Shown piece by piece: positions 1-7,107 of a stretch of 9,830 bases of DNA; the first letter of the stretch is position 1; the number at the start of each line of letters is the position of its first letter. A model generated the notes under the pieces. The model was not told the origin of the DNA and ran no database searches. It saw only the letters and a list, made by a program, of their open reading frames with translations. This DNA comes from Mariniphaga sp964624645 (lineage in GTDB: Bacteria; Bacteroidota; Bacteroidia; Bacteroidales; Prolixibacteraceae). The stretch covers positions 1-9,830 of the forward strand of contig CAZVAD010000103.1 in assembly GCA_964624645.1 (NCBI GenBank), written 5' to 3'. A program made the translations under genes and the position numbers.

Positions 1-473
1 TCTTTGGCGATCAGTTCAGCATTTTTTGCCGCAATTTCCGCTTCTTTCGCTTCGCGCAGCTTCTTTTCTGCTTCAAACTGTTTTTCCCGGATTGCGTCGG
101 TTTCCCCGGTTACGCGTTCACGTTTTTCCTGAATCCGCGCTTCCTTGTCGGTCATCCATTGTTCCAGTCTTTTTTCAGCTTCTTCTTCGGAGAAAGCTCC
201 TTTTTTCACTCCACCCATCAGGTGTTTTTTGTAGAGTACACCTTTATAGGACAAGATTGCCCTCACGGTGTCGGTAGGTTGTGCGCCTTTTGTAAGCCAG
301 TCGTAAGCTTTGTCAAAATCGAGATCTATCGTAGCAGGATTTGTATTCGGATTATATGAGCCAATCCGTTCAATGTACCTGCCATCCCGTGGCGCCCTGC
401 TGTCTGCTACCACAATGTGGTAGTAAGCATAACGTTTGCGGCCGTGCCGCGCTAATCTCATTTTTACCGGCAT
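1..473 (-). CDS. rpsP: 30S ribosomal protein S16, partial (3' end beyond left edge)
   Basis: S16 is a small-subunit ribosomal protein that binds 16S rRNA and helps 30S assembly. Translating the minus strand from the ATG at 473-471 gives 157 uninterrupted codons that run off the left edge. The first ~85 residues are the S16 fold: an N-terminal MPVKMRLARHGRKRYAYYHI, then VVADSRAPRDGRYIERIG (residues 21-38), YNPNTNP (40-46) and the helix ending in the LSYKGVLYKKHL segment (74-85). E. coli S16 is only about 82 residues. Here the protein continues for at least 70 more, very rich in Glu, Lys, Arg and Ala (about 95-157), predicted helical or coiled. Such tails are, to my knowledge, typical of Bacteroidota S16. 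The start is fixed by the conserved N-terminus and by a -7 box at 509-516. rimM often follows rpsP, but that side is outside the window. Confidence 0.96.
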   Translation of the reverse strand, partial: MPVKMRLARHGRKRYAYYHIVVADSRAPRDGRYIERIGSYNPNTNPATIDLDFDKAYDWLTKGAQPTDTVRAILSYKGVLYKKHLMGGVKKGAFSEEEAEKRLEQWMTDKEARIQEKRERVTGETDAIREKQFEAEKKLREAKEAEIAAKNAELIAK

Positions 474-508
474 AATGTTATTAAAATTACTTTTTTAAAA
501 TGTGGCCG

Positions 509-516
509 CAAAGATA
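509..516 (-). promoter_or_regulatory. Bacteroidota-type -7 box for rpsP
   Basis: Read on the minus strand this is TATCTTTG, an exact match to the Bacteroidota -7 consensus TAnnTTTG, followed by C. Transcription should begin near 502, giving a leader of about 30 bases before the rpsP ATG. A TTTG on the same strand (532-535 in plus coordinates) could be the -33 box, but the 15-base spacing is shorter than the usual ~19-21, so only the -7 part is well supported. Confidence 0.65.
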
Positions 517-522
517 GTATAA

Positions 523-538
523 ATATTTGCTCAAATAT
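523..538. repeat. 16-base palindrome in the rpsP promoter (possible operator)
   Basis: ATATTTG and CAAATAT are perfect 7-base inverted arms separated by CT. The element begins 6 bases upstream of the rpsP -7 box and covers the region where the -33 contact should lie, including the only candidate TTTG. That position suits a repressor or activator site, but AT-rich palindromes can occur by chance and no regulator is identified. Confidence 0.4.
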
Positions 539-690
539 CAGGGGGACAGTATTTTTCATGTAATCTTAAATACCGGTTGCACGATGCAAGTAAATTAATC
601 GTCAGAATAATGAATTTCAGCAACTTGCCATTAAAATCAGGGCTTGGTTTTAAAAGCCAACCGAAAGCTAAAAACGGTAATGAAACCAAC

Positions 691-722
691 TTGCACAATA
701 CCCGGAAATTTATTTAATTTTG
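691..722 (+). promoter_or_regulatory. Candidate promoter for the SMR transporter gene
   Basis: TTG at 691-693 and TAATTTTG at 715-722 match the Bacteroidota -33 (TTG/TTTG) and -7 (TAnnTTTG) boxes, with a 21-base spacer. The predicted start near 729 leaves a leader of about 47 bases. In the leader, AACGT (736-740) could pair with a later ACGTT (around 753-757), but this is weak. Confidence 0.55.
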
Positions 723-775
723 CTGACATTTTTGAAACGTTAACGGCAAAAGACGTTCTAAATAATCTTATACAC

Positions 776-1129
776 ATGAATATCAACTGGTTGTTTTTAA
801 TTATCGGAGGATTGTTTGAAACAGGATTTGCAATGAGCCTGGCAAAAATGCAGCACACGGAAGGGAAGCAGATGTGGCTGTGGTTTTTTTCTTTTGTGGC
901 CTGTGTGGCTTTGAGCATGTACCTGCTGTATAAGGCAATGGGCGATCCGCATCCCATTCCTGCCGGAACTGCCTATGCCGTTTGGGCAGGAATCGGCGCT
1001 ATCGGCGCTGTTGTTTTGGGTATTCTGTTTTTTAGGGAGCCGGTAACTTTCTGGCGGATATTTTTCCTCTCAACGCTGATTATTTCCATTGTCGGATTGC
1101 AGCTTACCACCCAAAATACAGTTCATTAA
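776..1129 (+). CDS. sugE: SMR-family transporter, SugE/Gdx-like
   Basis: A 117-residue, four-helix inner-membrane protein of the small multidrug resistance family. These proteins work as dual-topology dimers and exchange protons for cations: guanidinium in the Gdx/SugE branch, lipophilic quaternary amines in the EmrE branch. The essential membrane glutamate is E15, in GGLFETGFAMSL (11-22). GTAYAVWAGIGAIGAVVLG (64-82) has the G-A-x-G-A pattern of SugE/Gdx rather than EmrE, and W70 matches the conserved tryptophan of that motif. Two oddities: F18 sits where Gdx proteins usually have Trp after the glutamate, and the segment GDPHPIP (56-62) makes the loop before helix 3 longer than usual. The ATG at 776 is preferred because it gives the normal family length and follows a good promoter, although the frame is open back to 644. 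It appears to be a single-gene unit. Substrate is uncertain. Confidence 0.85.
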   Translation: MNINWLFLIIGGLFETGFAMSLAKMQHTEGKQMWLWFFSFVACVALSMYLLYKAMGDPHPIPAGTAYAVWAGIGAIGAVVLGILFFREPVTFWRIFFLSTLIISIVGLQLTTQNTVH

Positions 1130-1259
1130 ATCTGTACTTGCCCGTTCGTGTTAATTTTTCTTAATGATTGCAATTTCCGCTTTGTTCCGGTGAAGAAACT
1201 TTCTATTTTTCAAGCTGGGATTAATAATATTTTCATAACCGGAAATACTTTGATTTTTT

Positions 1260-1267
1260 TATCTTTG
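1260..1267 (+). promoter_or_regulatory. -7 box for the purH-mre-rod operon
   Basis: TATCTTTG followed by C is an exact TAnnTTTG match and is identical in all nine bases to the rpsP box. The predicted start near 1274 leaves a short, A-rich leader of about 20 bases before the purH ATG. No TTG/TTTG lies at the expected -33 distance; the TTTG at 1249-1252 is too close. This is the only promoter-like element I see serving the six-gene run. Confidence 0.6.
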
Positions 1268-1292
1268 CAAACAAAATTGAAAAAATAAATAA

Positions 1293-2888
1293 ATGCCTGA
1301 TAATAAAAAAATTAAGTCTGCTCTTGTATCCGTTTTCCACAAGGAAAACCTGGATGGGATTTTGAAAAAGCTGAATGCACTTGACATAAAATTAATCAGC
1401 ACGGGCGGAACTCAATCATTTATCGAATCGCTGGGCTTGCCTGTCACTTCGGTGGAAAGCCTCACCGGTTATCCTTCAATTTTAGGAGGCCGCGTTAAAA
1501 CCCTTCATCCGAAAATATTCGGAGGAATCCTTTCCCGTCGCGATAATCAGGGAGATATAAGCCAGCTTGCAGAGTTTCAGATTCCTGAAATTGATCTGGT
1601 CATTGTTGATCTCTACCCGTTTGAAGACACCGTTGCATCAGGCGCCGGCGAACAGGATATCATCGAAAAAATTGACATTGGCGGAATCTCTCTGATTCGC
1701 GCCGCAGCCAAAAATTTCAAAGATGTTTTGATTGTTCCGTCCCAAAAAGAATACGGCCCGCTTCTCGATTTGCTGAATGAAAAAAACGGGAAATCTTCAC
1801 TTGACGACCGGAAATGGTTTGCCGGAAAAGCATTTGCTGTTTCCTCCCATTACGATGCGGCAATTTTTAGTTATTTCAACACACAGGAAAGTGAAATTCC
1901 TTCGGAGCGAATCAGCCTGAACAATGGACAGGTTCTGCGATATGGAGAAAACCCACATCAGAAAGCAGTTTTTTACAAGTTCGGTAATGTTCCGGGAAGT
2001 GTTACGCTGGCCGGCGCTAAGGTTTTGCAAGGGAAAGCGCTGTCATACAACAACATGCTTGATGCGGATGCCGCATGGAAATCGGCAGGAGACGCCTTCC
2101 ATTCGGTAACTCATCTTGATAAAAAAGTTGCCGTTTCGGTGATTAAACACCTGAATCCGTGTGGCCTTGCCGTTTCGGATAATATTATGGAGGCGCTTGA
2201 ACTGGCCTGGGCGGGCGATCCAATCAGCGCTTTCGGAAGCATTATCTGTTTTACGGATACCGTCACGAAAGAAGTGGCCGAATGGTTTGAGAAGAAATTT
2301 GTGGAAATTATCATTGCTCCTGCATTTTCGGAAGAAGCACAGGAAGTTTTTGCAAAAAAGAAAAATTTACGCCTGTTGGAAGTGCCTGTCAAAGCAGAAA
2401 TAACCGGCGAGAAGCTATACCGTTCCATCAGCGGCGGAATGTTGCTGCAGGATGAAGATGAAGGCATGGATACACAATTTGACCAGGTTACCCAAAAAGA
2501 ATTTAACCAGGATAAAATCAGTCTTGCAAAATTTGGAGTTTCTGCCTGCAAGCATTTGAAAAGCAATGCGATTGCGATAGTAACCCAACGAGAAAACGGA
2601 GCTTTTTGGCTCACCGGTGCCGGAATGGGGCAGCCCAACCGGCTGGACAGTCTGCGCCATCTGACCATGCCGCGATTCAATATGAAAGAAGGAGTTAATC
2701 TTCAGGAATCGGTACTCATCTCCGATGCCTTTTTCCCGTTTCGTGACAGTATTGAAGCAGCCAATGAATATGGCGTGAAATACATTGTGGAGCCGGGGGG
2801 CAGCATCCGCGACCAGGAAGTGATTGACGCCTGCAATGAATTCGGCATTGCCATGGTGTTTACCGGCAGAAGGCATTTTAAACATTGA
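1293..2888 (+). CDS. purH: Bifunctional AICAR formyltransferase / IMP cyclohydrolase PurH
   Basis: PurH catalyses the last two steps of de novo purine synthesis. AICAR is formylated with 10-formyltetrahydrofolate to FAICAR, which is then cyclised to IMP. The 531-residue length matches E. coli PurH (529). The N-terminal MGS-like cyclohydrolase domain shows STGGT (36-40), KTLHP (69-73), DLYPF (106-110) and IDIGGISLIRAAAKNF (127-142). The formyltransferase domain shows LRYGENPHQKA (215-225), the catalytic Lys-His pair in KHLNPCG (K285, H286), SDAFFPFRD (477-485), EPGGSIRD (500-507) and the C-terminal RRHFKH (526-531). The TGAGMGQPNRLDS stretch differs from the E. coli GAGQMSR form and is probably a lineage-specific version of the same segment. 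The ATG follows an A-rich leader. The gene leads a run with mreB 20 bases downstream. All expected key residues seem present, so it should be active. Confidence 0.98.
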   Translation: MPDNKKIKSALVSVFHKENLDGILKKLNALDIKLISTGGTQSFIESLGLPVTSVESLTGYPSILGGRVKTLHPKIFGGILSRRDNQGDISQLAEFQIPEIDLVIVDLYPFEDTVASGAGEQDIIEKIDIGGISLIRAAAKNFKDVLIVPSQKEYGPLLDLLNEKNGKSSLDDRKWFAGKAFAVSSHYDAAIFSYFNTQESEIPSERISLNNGQVLRYGENPHQKAVFYKFGNVPGSVTLAGAKVLQGKALSYNNMLDADAAWKSAGDAFHSVTHLDKKVAVSVIKHLNPCGLAVSDNIMEALELAWAGDPISAFGSIICFTDTVTKEVAEWFEKKFVEIIIAPAFSEEAQEVFAKKKNLRLLEVPVKAEITGEKLYRSISGGMLLQDEDEGMDTQFDQVTQKEFNQDKISLAKFGVSACKHLKSNAIAIVTQRENGAFWLTGAGMGQPNRLDSLRHLTMPRFNMKEGVNLQESVLISDAFFPFRDSIEAANEYGVKYIVEPGGSIRDQEVIDACNEFGIAMVFTGRRHFKH

Positions 2889-2908
2889 TATTCAAATAGT
2901 AAACAAGA

Positions 2909-3931
2909 ATGGGATTATTTTCTTTTTTAACTCAGGAAATCGCTATTGACTTAGGTACAGCCAATACAATAATCATCTATGCCGATAAAATCGTGGTGGA
3001 TGAACCCTCCATTGTGGCCATTGATCTGAAAACAGACAAAATGGTAGCCATTGGAGAAAAAGCACGCCAGATGCAGGGAAAAACACACTCCAATCTGGTA
3101 ACCGTCAGGCCGCTACGCGACGGAGTAATTGCTGATTTCAATGCAGCCGAGCAGATGATCAGGGGAATGATAAAAATGATGAATTCCAAACCAAAACTCT
3201 TTTCTCCTTCGTTGAGGATGGTTATCTGCATTCCGTCAGGAAGCACCGAAGTAGAGCTTCGCGCCGTGCGCGACTCGGCTGAACATGCAGGCGGGCGGGA
3301 TGTCTATATGCTCTATGAACCGCTGGCGGCGGCCATTGGAATCGGGCTTGATGTGGAAGCTCCCGAAGGAAACATGATTGTTGACATCGGCGGCGGCACC
3401 ACCGAAATTGCCGTGATTTCACTGGGTGGCATTGTGACCAACAAATCCATCCGGATTGCCGGCGACGATCTCACTGCCGATATTATGGAATATATGCGCC
3501 ATCAGCACAACATAAAAATCGGAGAACGGACTGCCGAAGAGATAAAAATCCATGTAGGCTCTGCGCTCTCCCAGTTGAAAGAGCCGCCACCGGATTTTAT
3601 CGTTCAGGGACCCAACCAAATGACCGCGCTTCCCATTGAAGTACCTGTCTCCTATCAGGAAATTGCACATTGCCTGGAAAAATCCATTTCAAAAATTGAA
3701 ACGGCAATTCTGGGCGCCCTGGAGCAAACTCCTCCGGAATTGTATGCCGACATCGTAAACAAAGGAATCTGGCTTGCCGGCGGTGGTGCGCTGCTCAAAG
3801 GTTTGGACAAAAGACTGACTGATAAGATCGGAATCACTTTCCGGGTGGCAGAAGACCCGCTGAGAGCGGTGGTGCGTGGGACAGGAATTGCGTTGAAAAA
3901 TGTGGATAAATTTTCGTTCCTGATCAGATAA
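2909..3931 (+). CDS. mreB: Rod shape-determining protein MreB
   Basis: MreB is a bacterial actin that forms membrane-bound, ATP-dependent filaments on the cytoplasmic face and positions the rod complex for lateral wall growth. At 340 residues it has normal family length. The phosphate-1 loop is IDLGTANT (13-20), the phosphate-2 motif is VDIGGGTTEIAV (158-169), and the adenosine-binding motif is LAGGGALLKGLD (289-300). The stretch VRPLRDGVIADF and the IPSGSTEVELRAVRDSAEHAG region are also characteristic of MreB. The start is fixed by the short conserved N-terminus MGLFSFLTQEIAIDLG. It begins 20 bases after purH and ends 21 bases before mreC, with no obvious promoter or terminator in either gap, so it is probably co-transcribed with both. 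Nothing looks disrupted. Confidence 0.98.
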   Translation: MGLFSFLTQEIAIDLGTANTIIIYADKIVVDEPSIVAIDLKTDKMVAIGEKARQMQGKTHSNLVTVRPLRDGVIADFNAAEQMIRGMIKMMNSKPKLFSPSLRMVICIPSGSTEVELRAVRDSAEHAGGRDVYMLYEPLAAAIGIGLDVEAPEGNMIVDIGGGTTEIAVISLGGIVTNKSIRIAGDDLTADIMEYMRHQHNIKIGERTAEEIKIHVGSALSQLKEPPPDFIVQGPNQMTALPIEVPVSYQEIAHCLEKSISKIETAILGALEQTPPELYADIVNKGIWLAGGGALLKGLDKRLTDKIGITFRVAEDPLRAVVRGTGIALKNVDKFSFLIR

Positions 3932-3952
3932 AATCATCCAACCTGAGTTGCA

Positions 3953-4789
3953 ATGAGAAGTTTGTTCAGGTATTTGTTTAAACACCATGTCCTTGCTCTT
4001 TTTCTGTTGCTGGAAGTTTTTTCGCTGACCATGGTTTTTAATTACAACAGCTTCCAAAAATCACAATACCTGAATTCTGCAAACCGGATAACCGGCTCGG
4101 TATATAACACTTATCAGCAAATTACACGCTATTTTGGATTGGTCAGGGTAAACCGGGAGCTTTCGGAAGAAAACGCAAAACTGCACACTCTTCTTCAAAA
4201 ACATTCCGAAAAGCTGGCAAAACCCGATATTCTGAAAGATACAGCATCAGGCTCCGAGGCAATGATTCGTTTTATGCCGGCAATGGTAATTAACAATTCG
4301 GTAAACAGGCCGTTCAACTATATTACCCTAAACAAAGGGAGCAGGGATGGGATTAAGCCTGATCAGGGAATTATTTCTCCGCAAGGGGTGGTTGGCGTTG
4401 TAGCACAGGTCTCCCCTTCATATTCCATGGGGTTGTCGGTACTTAATCAGCGCTGGAGCATTTCTGCCAAACTGACAAAAACAGGTTTTTTCGGTTCATT
4501 GATCTGGCAGGGAGCTGATTACCGCTATGCTCATCTCGCAGAAATTCCCCTGCATGTTCCGGTTGAAATCGGAGATACGGTGGTTACCAGCGGTTATTCC
4601 ACTATTTTTCCCGAAAACATACTTGTCGGAACCATCCATGATTTTACCCGCCCCGACGGAGAAAACTACTATGATATTGAGGTGAGACTTTCCGTGGATT
4701 TCAAATCAATCACCCATGTGGAAGTCATAGAAAACCCGGACAAGGAAGAACTGGACAAGCTTAAAAATTTACTGCGGGATGACAAATAA
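3953..4789 (+). CDS. mreC: Rod shape-determining protein MreC
   Basis: MreC is a bitopic inner-membrane protein whose periplasmic part assembles and activates the PBP2-RodA synthase. The 278-residue sequence has a short cytoplasmic N-terminus, one membrane helix (about 11-30), a probable coiled coil (about 64-90, including VNRELSEENAKLHTLLQ) and then the two beta-barrel domains. Diagnostic stretches are LNKGSRDGIKPDQGIISP (126-143), GVVGVVAQV (145-153) and GDTVVTSGYSTIFPENILVG (207-226). The C-terminus ends in a charged segment, NPDKEELDKLKNLLRDDK. The stop overlaps the mreD start by 11 bases, which suggests translational coupling. It is assigned from motifs and from its position between mreB and mreD. 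Confidence 0.96.
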   Translation: MRSLFRYLFKHHVLALFLLLEVFSLTMVFNYNSFQKSQYLNSANRITGSVYNTYQQITRYFGLVRVNRELSEENAKLHTLLQKHSEKLAKPDILKDTASGSEAMIRFMPAMVINNSVNRPFNYITLNKGSRDGIKPDQGIISPQGVVGVVAQVSPSYSMGLSVLNQRWSISAKLTKTGFFGSLIWQGADYRYAHLAEIPLHVPVEIGDTVVTSGYSTIFPENILVGTIHDFTRPDGENYYDIEVRLSVDFKSITHVEVIENPDKEELDKLKNLLRDDK

Positions 4790-5282
4790 GCTGATAAAAT
4801 ATGTAGTAATGTTTCTGGCAACAGTATTGATTCAGGTGCTGATTCTGAATCATGTGCAGTTTAGCGGGTATATCAATCCCTATTTCTACATTCTTTTTAT
4901 CATGCTGCTTCCTCTAAGCACGCCAAAATATCTTTTGCTGTTGTTAGGCTTTTTAGTCGGACTGACCGTTGATATTTTTTCCGACAGTTTGGGAATTCAT
5001 GCTGCCGCAACTGTTCTCGTTGCCTACATCAGGCCGTTTGTCATCCGGGTTATTTCCACGCGCGAGGAAGACAGAAACGACTATCCCGGGTTACTCCAAA
5101 ATAAATTCACATGGTTTCTTTCCTATGTAACCATCCTTGTTTTTGCACATCATCTTGTTCTTTTCTATCTCGAATATTTTACTTTCTCACATTTTTTTCA
5201 CACCTTCCTGAAAGTCATTTTCAGTTCTGTTTTTACCATATTTATTATAGTTTTGAGTCAGTTTTTAATTTTCAGAAAGTAA
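4779..5282 (+). CDS. mreD: Rod shape-determining protein MreD
   Basis: MreD is a small polytopic inner-membrane protein that partners MreC in the elongation complex. This 167-residue protein is very hydrophobic, with five to six probable membrane segments (about 7-27, 33-48, 50-66, 72-88, 112-133 and 142-164). The segment GLTVDIFSDSLGIHAAATVL (61-80), followed by AYIRPF (82-87), matches the most conserved part of MreD: Gly, Asp and Leu-Gly, then an arginine-proline pair. The ATG lies inside the last codons of mreC (11-base overlap), so translation is probably coupled. The next gene starts 7 bases after its stop. MreD sequences diverge quickly, so gene order supports the call as much as sequence does. 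Confidence 0.93.
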   Translation: MTNKLIKYVVMFLATVLIQVLILNHVQFSGYINPYFYILFIMLLPLSTPKYLLLLLGFLVGLTVDIFSDSLGIHAAATVLVAYIRPFVIRVISTREEDRNDYPGLLQNKFTWFLSYVTILVFAHHLVLFYLEYFTFSHFFHTFLKVIFSSVFTIFIIVLSQFLIFRK

Positions 5283-5289
5283 TACAAGA

Positions 5290-7098
5290 GTGGACGGGTT
5301 ATCAAAACGCAGCTATGTGATTATCGGCATTTTCCTGTTGACGGGTTTGATTTTTGTCATCGGATTCTTTCGTCTTCAAATTCTTGACCCGGCCTATAAG
5401 GATTTTGCCACCAACAATGTTTTACGTGAAGTTGTCCAGTATCCTGCGCGGGGATTGATTTACGACCGGAATGGGAAACTGCTCGTGCACAACCGCCCGG
5501 TTTATGATTTAATGGTTACTCCGCGGGAAGTTCAGCAATTTGATACTTTATCCCTGTGCGACTTACTGGAAATCAGCAAGGAATATCTTGAAGATCAGCT
5601 TCAGAAAGCGCGTGAATATTCCTATTTCAAGCCGTCTGTCATTGTGAAACAGATTTCTCCCGAAACTTATGCCGTTTTGCAGGAACGGCTCTACCGCTTC
5701 CGGGGATTTCACACCCAGTCGAGAACTTTGCGTGAATACAATTATCCGGCTGCCGCGCATGTGCTGGGTTATATCGGCGAGGTCAGCCAGGCCGATCTGG
5801 AGAGAGACAGATACTACAGACAAGGCGAATATATTGGGGTGAATGGCATTGAGAAAACCTATGAGGAAGCATTGCGTGGCAAAAAAGGGGTAAAAAAATA
5901 CCTTGTGGATGTGCACAACCGGATTCAGGGAAGTTTCCTGAACGGGGAAGAAGACTTGCCGGCGATTGTCGGGAAAGACCTGACAACTACCATTGACATT
6001 GATTTGCAGCTGTATGCTGAAAAGTTGATGGAAAATAAAAAGGGAAGCGTGGTTGCCATTGAGCCATCAACCGGTGAAATTCTGGCGCTGGTGAGTTCGC
6101 CTGCCTATGACCCGTCAATGCTGGTGGGAAGAATCAGGGGGGCAAATATTGCACAGCTGCTTGCCGACCCCGACAGGCCTTTGTTCAACCGTGCGCTTCA
6201 GGCAGAATATCCGCCCGGCTCCACATTTAAAATGATGAATGCGCTGATTGCACTTCAGGAGGGAACCATAAATCTGAACACGCGGTTTTCCTGCGATGGC
6301 ACGGCTTCATTGCCCATCCGCTGTACGCACTATCACATTTCTCCGCTGGGAGTTACCGATGCAATCCGGGAGTCATGCAACCCGTTTTTATACAATACCT
6401 TTCGCTCTATTCTCAACAGCAAAAAAACTTCTGCTGAGGGGTTCAGTGTGTGGCGGGATTATGTACTGAGTTTTGGATTTGGCACAGACTTAGGCGCCGA
6501 TCTGGTGAACGCCGGCAAAGGAAATGTCCCTTCGGTTGAATATTATAACCGGATTTACGGAGTGAACCGCTGGAATTCACTGACCGTGCGATCCCTTTCC
6601 ATTGGGCAGGGAGAATTGGGCGTAACCCCTTTGCAATTGGCCAACTACAGCGCTGTCATCGCCAACCGCGGACACTATTTCCGTCCCCATGTGGTGAAGG
6701 AAATTGCAGACCAGGAGATAAACCGGAAATTCACCTCAAAAATTCAGACACCGGTTACGCCGGAAAATGTGGAGCCAATCATCAGGGGAATGCAAATGGT
6801 GGTGGAGAATACCAATGCGTCCGTTTTTATGCGGATACCCGATGTGGAGATGTGCGGCAAAACGGGTACGGTTCAGAATCCGCACGGCAAAGACCACTCC
6901 GCATTCATGGCATTTGCGCCCAGGGATAATCCCAAAATTGCAATTTCGGTTTATATTGAAAATATCGGCTTTGGTGCATCTTATGCTGCTCCGGTTGCAA
7001 GTTTACTCGTTGAAAAATACCTGAAAGGCGAAATCCTGGAAAGCAGAAAATGGGTGGAAACCCGGATGCTGGAGATAAATTTAATTCATCAAAATTAA
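5290..7098 (+). CDS. mrdA: Penicillin-binding protein 2 (elongation transpeptidase)
   Basis: This class B penicillin-binding protein cross-links new lateral-wall peptidoglycan in the periplasm, paired with RodA. It has 602 residues. A short cytoplasmic tail and a single membrane anchor (about 9-27) lead into the N-terminal dimerisation domain with ARGLIYDRNGKLLVHN (53-68). The GVNGIEKTYEEALRGKKG stretch, near the end of that domain, is typical of the family. The transpeptidase domain has all three active-site motifs: STFK with nucleophile S311 and K314, SCN (362-364) and KTGT (524-527). The start codon is GTG at 5290, 7 bases after mreD; no in-frame ATG gives a better N-terminus and the anchor follows directly. 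It sits between mreD and rodA, the normal place for mrdA rather than the division homologue ftsI. It should be a beta-lactam target. Confidence 0.97.
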   Translation: MDGLSKRSYVIIGIFLLTGLIFVIGFFRLQILDPAYKDFATNNVLREVVQYPARGLIYDRNGKLLVHNRPVYDLMVTPREVQQFDTLSLCDLLEISKEYLEDQLQKAREYSYFKPSVIVKQISPETYAVLQERLYRFRGFHTQSRTLREYNYPAAAHVLGYIGEVSQADLERDRYYRQGEYIGVNGIEKTYEEALRGKKGVKKYLVDVHNRIQGSFLNGEEDLPAIVGKDLTTTIDIDLQLYAEKLMENKKGSVVAIEPSTGEILALVSSPAYDPSMLVGRIRGANIAQLLADPDRPLFNRALQAEYPPGSTFKMMNALIALQEGTINLNTRFSCDGTASLPIRCTHYHISPLGVTDAIRESCNPFLYNTFRSILNSKKTSAEGFSVWRDYVLSFGFGTDLGADLVNAGKGNVPSVEYYNRIYGVNRWNSLTVRSLSIGQGELGVTPLQLANYSAVIANRGHYFRPHVVKEIADQEINRKFTSKIQTPVTPENVEPIIRGMQMVVENTNASVFMRIPDVEMCGKTGTVQNPHGKDHSAFMAFAPRDNPKIAISVYIENIGFGASYAAPVASLLVEKYLKGEILESRKWVETRMLEINLIHQN

Positions 7099-7107
7099 TT
7101 TTCAAAC

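Larger units (their letters stand above)
474..775. other. Divergent intergenic region between rpsP and the SMR gene
   Basis: About 300 bases without a convincing gene. It holds the rpsP promoter and its palindrome, a 13-base inverted repeat (TTGCA-CGA-TGCAA, 577-589), a weak hairpin (GGCTT at 641-645 pairing with AAGCC at 654-658) and the candidate SMR promoter at 691-722. An open frame from 644 runs into the SMR gene, but its first 44 codons lie mostly upstream of the proposed transcription start and resemble nothing I recognise. I could not match any guanidine riboswitch class here. Confidence 0.6.

Noticed and set aside
644..775. An upstream ATG at 644 that would add 44 residues to the SMR transporter
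   Set aside because: The added residues are not hydrophobic or family-like, most of the segment lies upstream of the predicted transcription start (~729), and the 776 start gives the normal SMR length with the membrane glutamate at residue 15.
474..775. A guanidine riboswitch ahead of the SugE/Gdx-like gene
   Set aside because: I looked for the conserved cores of the known guanidine classes and saw none. The predicted leader (~47 bases) is also too short for the larger class.
1130..1259. A terminator after the SMR gene
   Set aside because: Only TTAA-type short repeats near a T run were found (around 1150-1165). There is no G+C-rich stem, so no terminator is called in this 160-base gap.
2111..2680. 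A 189-codon open frame on the minus strand inside purH
   Set aside because: It lies wholly antisense to well-conserved purH coding sequence, has no recognisable domain and no promoter or terminator of its own.
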